The position numbers and the translations under genes were made by a program. DNA of 64,000 bases, taken from Lithobates sylvaticus (Eukaryota > Chordata > Amphibia > Anura > Ranidae). Positions 47,158 through 58,534 of the stretch are shown here, in pieces. Numbering within the stretch: the first letter of the stretch is position 1; each line of letters begins with the position of its first letter. The stretch covers positions 605,199,616-605,263,615 of the forward strand of contig CM053026.1 in assembly GCA_028564925.1 (NCBI GenBank). The letters are read 5' to 3'. Below the pieces are notes generated by a model that made no database searches, had not been told where the DNA came from, and was given only the letters and a program-made list of their open reading frames with translations.

Positions 47158-50100
47158 ATGGCTGGAAGACCGCCAAGGGGAGGCAGAGCGTGCAGAGGCA
47201 AGAACACAGGGCAGGCAGGCTCTGTTTCTAGTGGACGTGGCCGTGGACGTGGTCGTGCATCGTCATCAGCACGTGGCCATGGGACACGCGCGTCTTTGTT
47301 TTTGGCAGCTGGACATGTGGAGCCGCATCATGCTGAAGGCTTGGTAGAATGGATGACCAAGCCCTCCTCATCCTCCTCATCCTCTCTCACCCAGGCTCAG
47401 GGTACTGGCAGAGCAGCTGCCAACGCGTACTCAATGGCATCATCAGCCACCCCTTCCCTAGACCCACCATGTCCTCCTGAGGAGTCCCCCGAACTCTTTG
47501 AGCACAGTGTTGGGTACATGCTCCAGGAGGATGCCCAACGATTCGAAGGCTCGGATGATGATACCCAGCTTGAGGAAGTCAGTAGTGTGCGCGCAGAGAG
47601 AGGGGATGCTGAAGGACAGCAATCTGGCAGTACTGTTCCACCAGCTGCAGCTTACTGCCAGGTTTGCTCTAGTGGTGAAGAGGGAGGGGATGATGAGGTC
47701 ACTGACGCCACGTGGGTGCCTGGAGGGAGAGAGGATGAGGAGGAGGATGAGGAGGAGGAGGATGCGGCGTCACATGTCCAACGAGGCAGGATGCCCCCTG
47801 GAGGCCAGCTAGAGGCCAGCACAGCAACTGTACAACAACGCAGAGCTCCGCCTGTGCAGGGCGCTGCCTCTGCACGTTATCAGAAAAGTTCTTTGGTGTG
47901 GGCCTTTTTTGAGACGAGTGCATCAGATCGCACCACTGCTATTTGCAATATTTGTCTCAAGCGTATCTCGCGTGGCCAAAACATCAGCCGCTTGGGCACC
48001 ACAAGCATGACCAGACATATGTCGACCTGCCATGCAGCTCGTTGGCAGGCACACATAAAAGACCCACACCAAAGAACTAAGCGGACCTCTCCTTGCTCCT
48101 CATCAGCTGGGATCTCCATCCCCACTACATCTTCAGTCCTCTCTGAAAGCTGCTGTGAGAGGACTGAAGGTGTAGAATTAGGTGTGTCACAACCAAGTAC
48201 TTGCAGTACACCGACGTCCGATTGTAGCAGGCAAATTTCCCTGCCCCAGCTGCTGGACCGTCGAAAGAAGTACACTCCCAGCTATCCACATGCCCAGCGG
48301 TTGAATGCTAGCTTGGCTAAATTGCTAGCACTTCAACTGCTGCCTTTTCAGTTGGTAGACTCGTCCCCCTTCCGTGAGTTTGTTCAATGTGCGGTTCCTC
48401 AGTGGCAGGTTCCCAAACGCCACTTTTTCTCACGGAAGGCGATTCCGTCTCTCTACCGGCATGTGGAAGGCAATGTCCATGCCTCGCTGGACAGGGCGGT
48501 CAGCGGTAAGGTGCATATTACCGCTGACTCATGGTCCAGCAGGCATGGACAGGGACGTTACCTTTCTTTCACGGCCCATTGAGTCATTCTATTGGCAGCT
48601 GGGAGGGATGCAGGACAAGGTGCAGTAGTGTTGGAGGTTGTTCCGCCACCACGCCTCCAAAACGCTACTACTGCTACTGGTTGTGACACACCTCTCTCCT
48701 CCACCCCCTCCTCTTCTTCTTCCTCCAGTGCTCTGTCCTCGGAACCAGCGGTGCTCCATAGGCGTACAAGGGGCTACGCAAGTACGCAGGCAAAAAGATG
48801 CCATGCCGTGCTTGCGCTGGTGTGTTTGGGGGACAGGAGCCACACTGGGCCAGAGGTTCTGGCAGCTCTGCAGGGGCAGGCCGAGAGGTGGTTGACGCCA
48901 CGTCAGCTTAAGCCAGGAATGGTCGTTTCTGACAATGGCACCAACCTCCTCTCCGCCCTGCGACAGGGGGCAGCTCACCCATGTGCCCTGTATGGCTCAC
49001 ATCCTCAACCTGGTGGTGCAGAGGTTCTTGGGCAGGTTCCCAGGCTTACAGGATGTCCTGAGGCAGGCCAGGAAAGTCTGTGTGCATTTCCGCCGATCTT
49101 ATAATGCCAGTGCTCGGCTGACTGAGCTGCAAAAGGAGCTGAACCTGCCCAAGAACCGCCTAATATGTGACATGCCCACCAGGTGGAACTCAACGTTGGC
49201 CATGCTGCAGCGACTGCACACGCAGCAGAGGGCCATCAATGAGTACCTTTGCGACTACGGCACCAGGACAGGGTCAGGGGAGCTTGGTTTTTTTCCCCAC
49301 GTCAGTGGAGCATGATCAGGGATGCATGCACTGTCCTCTCACCATTTGAGGAGGCCACGAGGATGGTGAGCAGTGACAGTGCATGCATCAGTGACACTGT
49401 ACCTCTTGTCCACCTGTTGGAGCATACGCTGCGTGGGATAATGGACAGGGCACTTGAGGCAGAACAGAGGCAGGAAGAGGAGGACTTCCTTGCCTCTCAA
49501 GGCCCCCTTTATCCGGACAGTGTTCCTTCTGTCCCACCCATCACACAGGAAGAGGATGAGGATGAGGAGGAGGAGGAGGAGGAGGAGGATTGTGTGAGCA
49601 TGGAGGTGGAGCCTGGCACTCAGCATCAGCAGCAGCAGCAGTCTTTTAGGGATGATGTACAGTCCCAACAAACCAGTGGACTTGTACGTGGCTGGGAGGA
49701 GGTGGCTGGCGATCATGTCATCCTCAGTGACCCAGAAGACTCCGGACCGAATGCCTCAGCTAACCTACGCTGCATGGCCTCCTGATCCTGCAAAGCCTGC
49801 GGAAGGATCCTCGTATGCTTCGGGTCAAGGAGAGGGACCATTACTGGCTGGCCACTCTCCTTGATCCACGGTACAAGGGTAAGGTTGCGGACCTTATCTT
49901 GCCGTTGCAGAGGGAGCAGAGGATGAGACATCTCAGGGAGGCCTTGCAGAAAGGTCTGTGCAACGCGTTGCCAGAAACTGGGAGGTTACAAACTCCTGGT
50001 CCTGGGCGACGAGTTGCTGAGGCTTCGGTCAGTAGCAGAAGGAGCGGTGGGGAAGGTGGACGTCTGACCGATGCGTTCAGACAATTTTTTAGTCCGCAGC

Positions 50101-50450
50101 CCCAAGGTATGATCGGTTCCAGCAACCATCGCCAGCGTCTGATATACATGGTGCAGGAATACCTTGGGGCAAGGTCAGACTTGGACACCTTTCCCACCGA
50201 AAATCCTCTGGCTTACTGGGTCCTGAGGATGGATCACTGGCCAGAGCTTGAACAGTATGCAATTGAGCTACTGGCCTGTCCTGCCTCCAGCGTTCTTTCC
50301 GAACGCACATTCAGTGCTGTTGGAGGATTTGTCACCGATCATAGGGTGGGCCTGTCCACCGACTCGGTTGATCGACTGACCTTCATCAAAATGAATCAGT
50401 CTTGGATCACCACCAGCTACCAGGCACCTGAAGCGGATATAACGGTATAA
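47158..50450 (+). pseudogene. hAT transposase (BED finger), nearly complete but broken
   Basis: The start ATG at 47158 opens a 474-codon frame: an RG-rich N-terminus (SGRGRGRGRASSS), acidic and Ser-rich stretches, then a BED-type zinc finger (SLVWAFF, CNIC at about residue 262, RHMSTCH about 30 residues later). Next comes the first catalytic Asp in HITADSWSSRHGQG (48526). The second is in GMVVSDNGTNLL (48931). The C-terminal dimerisation region has LLACPASSVLSERTFSAVGG, with the likely catalytic Glu at 50301, and ends FIKMNQSWI. Breaks: an in-frame TGA at 48580 where TAHW is expected, and three frame changes near 48966 (a run of five G), 49290-49310 and 49770-49800. All three catalytic positions survive. 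It would not make one protein as it stands. Confidence 0.92.
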
Positions 50451-50559
50451 TTTATAATGTCACATCCCTTCAAGACTGCCTATGCTGATGCTGAGTGACT
50501 GTCCTGTTATGTTCACTGACTATCCTCTTCCTCCTCCTCAATGATCCATGCCACCACAC

Positions 50560-51540
50560 CAGTGCCTAAGGCACAATTTTTCAGCCCCTGTATAACAGGG
50601 GCGTGTACTTACAATTTTTTAAAAAAATGCTTCGCAACACGTGTGACTGCTGTGCTCCAAGTACAGTATCTGTGAGAGGTTGCAGTGTTGTGGCACCAGC
50701 ACCAGTGCTAAGGCACAATTTTTCAGCCCCTGTTTAACAGGGGCGTGTAATTACAATTTTTTAAAAAAATGCTTCGCAACACGTGTGACTGCTGTGCTCC
50801 AAGTACAGTATCTGTGAGGGGTTGCAGTGTTGTGGCACCAGCACCAGTGCCTAAGGCACAATTTTTCAGCCCCTGTTGGGGCGTGTAATTACAATTTTTA
50901 GGCAATGCTTTGCAACAGGTCTCATTGCTGTGCTAGGAGTACAGTATCTGTGAGGGGTTGCAGTGTTGTGGCACCAGCACCAATGTCTAAGGCACAATTT
51001 TTCAGCCCCTGTTTAACAGGGGCGTGTAATTACAAATCTTGATATAATAGTTCACAGCAGGGCCCATTCCTGCGCCCACCAAGAGTAACTATGAGGGCCT
51101 ACAGTCTTGTGGCAACACCGTCCACCACCACCGCCAAAGGCCCAATTTTTCTGCCCTGTTCATCAGGTGCTTGCAATTACAAATCTTGATCTAATAACTC
51201 ACAGCAGGGCCCATTCCTGCGCCCACCAAGAGTAACTATGAGGGCCTACAGTCTTGTGGCAACACCGTCCACCACCACCGCCAAAGGCCCAATTTTTCTG
51301 CCCTGTTCAACAGGTGCATGCAATTACAAATCTTGATCTAATAACTCACAGCGGGGCCCATTCCTGCGCCCACCAAGAGTAACTGTGAGAGCTTACAGTC
51401 TTGTGGCAACACCGTCGTCCACCACCACCACCACCACCAAAGGCCCAATTTTTCTGCCCGGTTCAACAGGTGCATGCAAGTACAAATCTTGATCTATTAA
51501 CTCACAGCAGGGCCCATTCCTGTGCCCACCAGTCTTGTGG
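50560..51540 (+). repeat. Tandem array (about 142-157 bp), 7 units, 3' of transposase
   Basis: Each unit contains AAGGCACAATTTTTCAGCCC or AAAGGCCCAATTTTTCTGCC, then a CAGGGGCGTGTAATTACAA-like part. Four units of the first type are followed by three of the second type, which share CACAGCAGGGCCCATTCCTG. The array begins about 110 bases after the transposase stop. Confidence 0.9.
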
Positions 51541-52603
51541 CTACACCAACATCTAATAGGGCAAATTTCTGCAGAGTATATACGCCAGGCCCCTACTTTC
51601 AAACATCCAACTTACACACGACTCCTACTTGCAAACGGAAAGAGAAAACAGGAAGTGAGAGGAAATCTACCCCAAGGAAGGGAAATTCTATCCTGTTAGA
51701 TTTAATTTGGGAAAAATGTATCTCCTCTCTACTGATACTTTATCACCAATCCTTGTTTCAATTAAAACCCCACTTTTCCAAAAAACATTTGTCATTGGGA
51801 CGGAAAGTGAGGTGACATGTTCTGAACAGATGTGCAAAGACAGCAAATGTTACAGGGGTGATAACCCCTCCCTATGTTCTCCGAAAAGCTTAAAAATTGA
51901 TTTTTTTGGGATGGAGCTACACTTCATAATGTACCTGTTCAGATTCTACTTAAGAACAAACCTACAGTCCGTGTCTTGTTTGCACCACCTATATACTTCT
52001 GTTCAGAGTATATAGGGTTGTAGGTATAGGGTTTTATTTTGGGTGCGGGGTCCCCCTTAATATCCATACAAGACCCAAAGGGGCTGGGGTGGGGGGGGGG
52101 GGGGGGTGATGGGGTAGCCATGCCATTTTTCTCAAGGATTTTCAGCCATATGGCGGCCAGGACAAGACATGACATTAAAGCCGCAAGTGGTTTAAAATGG
52201 CTTCTTTTTTTCCTTTACAAATGTCATTTTGTGCAAGGACAGTTCTAAACACGGGAAACACATGCCACTTCACAGGCATACTTTAGACACCCCCCAGGTA
52301 CCATATTTAAAGGAAAATTTCACTTTTTTTTTTTCACTTTATGCATCATTAAAATGACCGCTCCCGAAAAAACGTTAGTTTTTAAAAGTTCTTTTTGCAT
52401 TGATATATGTCCCCTGGGGCAGGACCCGGGTCCCCAAACCTGTTTTATGACATTAACATGCATATTGGCCGTTAGAATTAGCACTTTTGATTTCGAACGT
52501 TCGCGTCCATTATAACGTATAGGGTTCGAAAATTTGCGCGAACTTTCGGTCCGTTCGAAGGTTCTGGTTCGAACCGAACCCGGGGGTGTTCGGCTCATCC
52601 CTA

Positions 52604-52609
52604 GTGTAC

Positions 52610-52651
<42 letters not shown>

Positions 52652-53642
52652 TGATGATGAGGTTCAATGAATAAATAAACAGCTGGATTAAAAGCCAGCT
52701 AAAACATGCCAAAAAAAGTGTAGAATAAAATTCTTAAATAAAGCAGCAAAATCTAATGGTAAACACAAATCCACAAATGACATAAAAACAATAGTGATTT
52801 TGCGCTAAAAATAAGCACCTATAAAATACCAGTAATAAAAGTGTGTAAATATTAATAATAATGATGCTATATTAGTGCACCAGTGCTAATAAATGGCATT
52901 AAATTAAATAAATATTGTAGAACCTCCTAGTGAATATGTAAGAAATTCATCAAAAATAAATTACATCAATTAATAAAAATAAATAAAGTGATGTGTTAAT
53001 AAACAGAAATTCTAGTGGGTCCTAGAGAGATTAATACAATAATAACTCTCTAAAACGGGAACGGAAGGAGTCTATAACATATGAATGGTGTATAGGCAAT
53101 GAAGTCTAAATATCAAACTCCAATAAAACCAATGGAAACCAGTAAACAATGTCCGTATGTCACATAAAAGTCTCTGGAAGATGTAACTGTAATCACAAAA
53201 AATCCTCCTGGCGGATGGGGTGATAAGTGCAGGGGAGTCTAATCCTTAACAGTGCTCTCTAGTCTCTCACCTTAGGGCCGCTATCAATGGGCATTGGAAG
53301 ATGTGATAGGCTCTGTATGGGCTCCTCTTCTCCACTGTCTCCACTGGCTAGGTACTTCTGGAGGTGTCCTCACGATTCCCTATGGTACTGAGTAACGGCC
53401 GCCGTCCGGCGGAACACACCTCACACAAAATGGGGATAAAGTACAGAAAAGCCTCCAATAGTGAAGTATGTTTGACAATGTATCAATTTATTATTAAACA
53501 AAATGGATCCTTACATTTAAAAAATGAGTTCAAAGCATAAAATGGCGACTAGCACCAGTCTCACAGCACTTCCGGTATCTGTCCAATCCGGCCACTCCCT
53601 ACGCGTTACCTCACGTGCTTGTGACTTCATCAGGAGACTTTT
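52604..53642. repeat. Right part of the retroposed host repeat
   Basis: It starts with a (TA)n tract (52613-52648) and is AT-rich to 53200, then has mixed sequence with GGCCGCCGTCCGGCGGAA (53397-53414, hairpin) and ends CATCAGGAGAC. It shares short blocks with 14330-14960. No coding is seen. Confidence 0.6.
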
Positions 53643-53765
53643 TTACTGCACATTATTACTGCTCACTGATTTGTTGCTAGAAGTTACTGCCAGTCTGTGG
53701 CTATTTACATATCAATGCTGCTGATCCGCAGCTATTTGCATATTAATGCTGTCTTGTGCACAACG
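53643..53765. repeat. Satellite-like array, right part
   Basis: It continues the array at 43541-43778 (TGCTCACTGATTTGTTGCTA), then shifts to units with CTATTTACATATCAATGCTG that reappear at 55560-55600. Confidence 0.75.
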
Positions 53766-54019
53766 GGAAATTTTGTTTAGTTTTGGTTTGTTGTCATTCG
53801 TAAAATACATAATTTCGTTCTGTTATATTCGTTATGTTACGTTAATACGTTTTCGGATAATTCGTTATTATTCGTAGAGTGTCGATATTTGTTATACTGA
53901 ATCTCAAATCATGTCTAATTCATTCGTTATATGCTCTATAATTTTGTTCGTATTCATTGAAATTCAATATTTATGTATGTATATATATTTGTGATAATGA
54001 CTTGTAGTTTGGAAAGTCG
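53766..54019. repeat. AT-rich 'TTCGTTAT' sequence
   Basis: It is dominated by TTCGTTAT/ATTCGTTA words, compositionally like the neighbouring element 54028-55211. It may be a fragment of the same family. Confidence 0.5.
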
Positions 54020-54027
54020 TTTGTTTA

Positions 54028-55211
54028 TAGACATGTGCATTTCGTTATGTTCCGAATCGAAATTCGGACGAATTTTTCATTATTCGGACATTCGGATGCA
54101 TCCCAATTACCGAATTACAATACTAACGAATTTAACCGAATCCGAATTTTTTTCGAATCGAAAAATCGCGGACGAAATTCGAAATATCTCAGGGTCACTT
54201 AGTGATAGAAACCCCAAATTTGGATATGTTGTAGTGCTAGCTCTACTGTGTTTGCATACCAAATTTCGGGTCAAAAAAGTCGGGTCACAAAATGTAATTC
54301 TCTGCTGTAGAAAAGTACTTGACATATCCCCATATCTGGGGGTCACTTGGTGCTAGGAACCCCATAACTTGTGGCAGGTGACATGCCAAGTGGACAATCC
54401 ACAACTTGGTCACGTGGCAGGTCCCGTGGCACTTGTGGTCGATCACGTGGCACTCGTGGCAGGTGTCTTGGCACTTGTGTTAGGTGTTGTGGCAAGTGGA
54501 CAATGACATACAGCATATGTACTTGCCTTGCGATCGACATCCGTGACAGCCATTTCACATCTTTTTTTTATGTGACAGATGTATATAAGTAAATAACCAT
54601 CTTCCAAAATTTATAATTCAAATAGAAAAGATTAGAACAGAATAGAAAAAAATATATAATTTAATAGCAGATCTCCTGTAGACTATTAACAGCCATTTCA
54701 CTTCTTTTTTTTTGCAGATCTTCTGCAGACTGTTAGAATCAATTTCATTTTTTTTTTCAAAGTCGGGTCGCAAAATATTTTCGAATCCGCTTGAAATAGT
54801 ATCAACATGATTTGAAATTTTTTCAACTGCATTTGAAATTTTTTCAACTGCATTTGAAATTTTTTCAACTGCATTTGAAATTATTTCAACTGCATTTGAA
54901 AAATTTTCAACTGCATTTGAAACTATTTCAACCGGATTCGAAAATATTTTGTGACCCGACTTTGGGTCCACGTATCTCGGGGTTACTTGGTGATAGAAAC
55001 CCCAAATTTGGAGAGATTGTAGTGCTAGTTCTACTGTGTTCGCAAAATATTTTCGAATTCGGTTGAAATATTTTCGAATTCGAAAATCAGTCGAAAACTA
55101 AACGAAATCCGAAAACGAATTTAACAAATTTAACAAATCTAACTAAACCAAATTAATTAATTAACGAATTAAAACGAAACGAAACTAATTTTTTCCTTTT
55201 GCACATGTCTA
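54028..55211. mobile_element. hAT-like non-autonomous element ('tagacatgtgca')
   Basis: The ends TAGACATGTGCA and TGCACATGTCTA are inverted. The target duplication is TTTGTTTA/TTTGTTTT (54020-54027 and 55212-55219). The interior is full of CGAAATTCG words, with a GTGGCACTTGTGGCAGGT-like array (54370-54490) and a 21-bp array (about 54800-54935). Confidence 0.8.
54795..54945. repeat. 21-bp tandem array, about 7 units
   Basis: The unit TTTGAAATTTTTTCAACTGCA is repeated with small changes. It is flanked by GGGTCGCAAAATATTTTCGA and its inverse. Confidence 0.92.
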
Positions 55212-55219
55212 TTTGTTTT

Positions 55220-55739
55220 TTGAATCTTTTAACACACACAATGACAATATCTCTTCTCCTCTGCACCCTTCTCATTTAGTTCTCAGGAATGCACTTTACC
55301 AGTAATCCAACCTCCAGCACAAAATTAATCAGCTGATTGGACTGTAAGATTTACTTTGAGTTGAACTTTTGTTTCATTAGATCTTTAATGAAGTACCAAA
55401 TCATACTGAATTCATTCATTGTATCCGCTATAATTTCTTTCGTATTAGTTGAAATTTGTTATTTTTTTTATTCGGACATTCGGATGCATCTGAATGTCCG
55501 AAAGATGCAAAATTCAGCCGAATTTCGATTTGTTACGAAATAAATTACACAAGCCTAATGCTGTCTATATTTACATATCAATGCAGGTTATTTACATGTA
55601 AACACAGGGTCTGCAGGAGAGTCATCTGTACATGGCTATAGGGCAGAGCTGGGAAGCATTAGTAACAGAACTTCACACTGAGATATCAGGACACAGCATG
55701 GGACTAAAACTTCAAGGGACAAGGGAATTTAAACTGGGG
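55220..55739. other. Intergenic sequence with repeat scraps
   Basis: 55450-55545 repeats TATTCGGACATTCGGATGCA from the 54028-55211 element. 55560-55600 resumes the CATATCAATGC satellite. The remainder shows nothing I recognise. Confidence 0.5.
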
Positions 55740-56012
55740 AAGTTGGCAAGTATGAGGTAGCTGCTTTAGGTCCCACAACAATGATGGGCCCAGGGCAGCT
55801 GCCCCTTTTGTTTGTTTTTGAAGCACATGATTAGAGCCAGAAGCTCTAATAGGCTTCCAAAAAAAGGTGGGCTTGGAGGTCAGAGCACTGTGCCCAAAGC
55901 CCGCCCAGTTGTGTGACAATAGCAAATTAATATTCGCTATTGTAACACTAATTTTCCTCCTGGGTGGATTGTTTGCCGCCCCTCCCCCATAAAAAAACAC
56001 CAGCTGCCACTG
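55740..56012. mobile_element. hAT fragment, same family as 36470-37054, inverted
   Basis: It ends CACCAGCTGCCACTG, the inverse of a CAGTGGCAGCTGGTG terminus. The interior TAATATTCGCTATTGTAACA and AGAGCCAGAAGCTCTAAT correspond to blocks at 36800-36890. The left end is not defined. Confidence 0.65.
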
Positions 56013-58060
56013 TCAGTCTTGCTGCTGATTGTTCAGTTTATCAGCGGTCATCTGAAATTTGTTACTGCATTTTCAGCACATACTGCCTCCCAGCTTATGA
56101 TAGTATAAAACAATGTCAGATAACAGAGTCCCATAGGTAGGGGAAAAGTAAACAACTATAGAGTTTTTGTTATTAAATCAGTATTAAATTCAAAAGCAAA
56201 ATTGTCTTGTTTTTGCAGTTTACCAATTCTTAGATGGGGTGGCTGCATTAATTTTTTTTCTTTTTAAGCTTTTTTTATTGATTATTTGCACCTGGTGATC
56301 TGGCCAGTAAGTCTGTTATTTTACAGCTTTCTTTAGCACACCAAACTGCCCAGCAAAAATTGGAAGGATGAGACAAATCATTTAACACCGGCGGGGTGCT
56401 TACAATGGTCAGTTTTATTCATTTATGTAAAACCTTCACCCCCCCCCCCAAATAAATAAATAAATAATAATTGCTGTAACTGCTTAAAAAGTGTTGGGAG
56501 TTCAGCTTTAATTTTTATCAAGATAGATGGACTAGGAGTGCAGAGAGAGAGAGAGCGCACGGAGGAGAATAACATGGTACATGACATACAGGCGTGTATT
56601 GGGGAACTTGGGTGTACAGGAGGGGCAGCAATAGGACACAGCACAGAGAAATAGTCCACAAGGCAACAATATATCACAGCACTGATAAGTAGTCCATGGA
56701 ATGGCAAAATAGCACAGCAAGGAAAAACAGTCCACAGTGCAATAAGGAGGCACGGCAAGGGAAAATGTTTCTCAGGGAGGTAAAATGGCACAGCAAAAGA
56801 GACACAGTCCACAGGGCAACACAAAGCCACAGCACAAGAGAATGATCCTCAGGGCAGTAATATGGCACAGCAAAGGAGACACAGTTCAAATGGCAACAAT
56901 AAGGTATGGCAACGGGAGGTAATCCTAGGGGCAATTGTATGACACAACAATGGTGAGGCATCCATGGAGAGGAAATATAGCACAGCAAAAGGGAAACAGT
57001 CTGCAGGGCAGCAGTAGGCACAGCAAGGGGAGAGACAGGAAGGTTCAGGAACTCATACTGAGGAGATTGGCCAGCTCCAGGCTGCTGGTGAGGTGGTCTG
57101 GGTGATGACTGGCAGGTCCAGCATGCTCCGTAGAGACAAGTACATGAGCAAGTGTCTGCTGGGTCTGCAGTGAAAGAAAGAGGACTGCTGGGCATACATG
57201 CCACAGATCAGGGGCGAGGAGAGCAGAGGGCACTGGAATCCTCACAGGCACAAGGAGCATCCAGGGGGACTGGCAGAAAAAGACTGAAACTGTTTTTCCC
57301 AGCCCAGTTAGTTATACTTAAGCTGGGTGCTATCTCGCAACCCAAGAAATCTGATGCTTCCCATCAGATTGCCCGGGCAACAGGCTCCACCCCCCAGTTG
57401 CGGTACTTGGCTAGGTGTGAGCTTTTTGTTTCCAGTGGGGCACAGCACAGGAAGAATGTTCTGTGCCCGCTAGATTCTGGCGTCTGGAGGGGAGAAAGTC
57501 TGTGGTCGGTTTGAGAAGAATAATACACTGGCTGCAGCAGAGGACCTGACAGCCTAGCACCTCACACACAGTAGGTGTGGAGTGGTGGGAGCTGTCTGTG
57601 AGGGACAGGTGTGTGTGTGTGACATATGTGTGTCAATGCTGCTGTCCAAAGGTGTCTTCATTGTCTCTATAGAGTGGAGCCACCCTAAGATAGAAAGTGT
57701 GTTACTGGCCAGACCACCATTTAATTGCTAAAGACCATTTCTACATCAGAAATAGATTGACACATGGGTTGAATATACCCAGTGAAGTGACTGGCCTCAG
57801 GTGATACACAGAGATGTCTTCCTACATAAGTTGTACCTGTTTATCTGCGCATTCTCTTCTCTACATCTTTTCAAAGTCCAGAATTTATAAAGATTGTCTG
57901 AGCTGGCAGAAAAAAGGGGGCAGAGGGCTAAAGTTACATTCTGCAGAGCTCAGTGAGGAGAGCTCTGAGAGCTGATTGGAGGGAAGAGACACCTCCCTTC
58001 ACACAGCACACAGGAACAGAGATGAGGCTGTCAATCAGCTGTGGCTCCCCCCCTTAGCAC
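56013..58060. other. Intergenic sequence with a degenerate tandem array
   Basis: 56560-57030 contains loose repeats of about 45-60 bp with GGCACAGCAA and CAGTCCACAGGGCAAC. It might be the internal part of an unassigned repeat. 57560-58060 shows no structure beyond a short (TG)n near 57610. Confidence 0.5.
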
Positions 58061-58534
58061 TTAAAGAGGAGGTCCACCTGAATTTTTTTTTTTAAAAGTC
58101 AGCAGCTACAAATACTGCAGCTGCTGACTTTTAATAAATAGACACTTACCTGTTCCAGGTTCCAGCGATGTCGGCAGAAGATGACGAGCGATCGCTCGTC
58201 TCTCGGCTGCCCCCACTGCCATCCTCTGTCAGGGAATCAGGAAGTGAAGCTTGCGGCTTCACTGCCCGGTTCCCTACTGCGCATGCGCGAGTCACGCTGC
58301 GCGTCTTTATTGGTCCCCGTTGTGTCCTGGGAACTGTGTTTCCCAAGACACAACGGGGCATCTTCGGATATGGGCGGGCCAGCTTCGGCTAGCTAGTCCC
58401 GAAAGTGGGTGCAGATACCTGTATTATACAGGTATCTGCACCCCCTCCCCCCTGAAAGGTGCCAATTGTGGCACCGGAGGGGGGGAGGAATCCGATAAGC
58501 GGAAGTTCCACTTTAGGGTGGAGCTCAGCTTTAA
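58061..58534. mobile_element. TTAA-flanked MITE ('ttaaagaggaggtccacc')
   Basis: The left end is TTAAAGAGGAGGTCCACC. The right end GGTGGAGCTCAGCTTTAA is its imperfect inverse. Inside are hairpins (CAGCAGCTACAAATACTGCA and CCCGTTGTGTCCTGGGAA with its inverse). It lies two bases from the target duplication of the next element. Confidence 0.8.

Larger units (their letters stand above)
43877..52603 (+). mobile_element. hAT transposon, 8.7 kb, near full length
   Basis: The left end TAGGGATGGGCCCAGTGC is imperfectly inverted at the right end as TTCGGCTCATCCCTA. A perfect 8-bp target duplication, GTGTACAT, flanks it (43869-43876 and 52604-52611). In order it holds a GC-rich promoter-like left end (CATGCTTGGCCAATCACAG, ATTTAAAAGGC at 44182), a 64-bp tandem array (44456-47110), a transposase gene on + (47158-50450), a 3' tandem array of about 145 bp units (50560-51540), and a right end with TTCGAACCGAACCCGGGGG. 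Ends and duplication are crisp, so the insertion looks fairly young although the transposase is broken. Confidence 0.93.
43763..53658. mobile_element. Retroposed repeat with 16-bp target duplication, host of the hAT
   Basis: TTACTGCACATTATTA occurs at 43763-43778 and 53643-53658 and bounds the insertion. Outside the nested hAT, about 1.1 kb remains: 43779-43868 and 52612-53642. It is AT-rich and ends with CCTACGCGTTACCTCACGTG and CTTGTGACTTCATCAGGAGA. Long duplications indicate target-primed reverse transcription. The end motif recalls Penelope-like elements or their passengers, but that family name is a guess. Confidence 0.6.

Noticed and set aside
56423-57204. Overlapping Leu/Cys-rich - strand frames (135 and 176 residues)
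   Set aside because: They arise from a loose GGCACAGCAA/CAGTCCACAGGG tandem repeat. No signal or domain structure holds across units.
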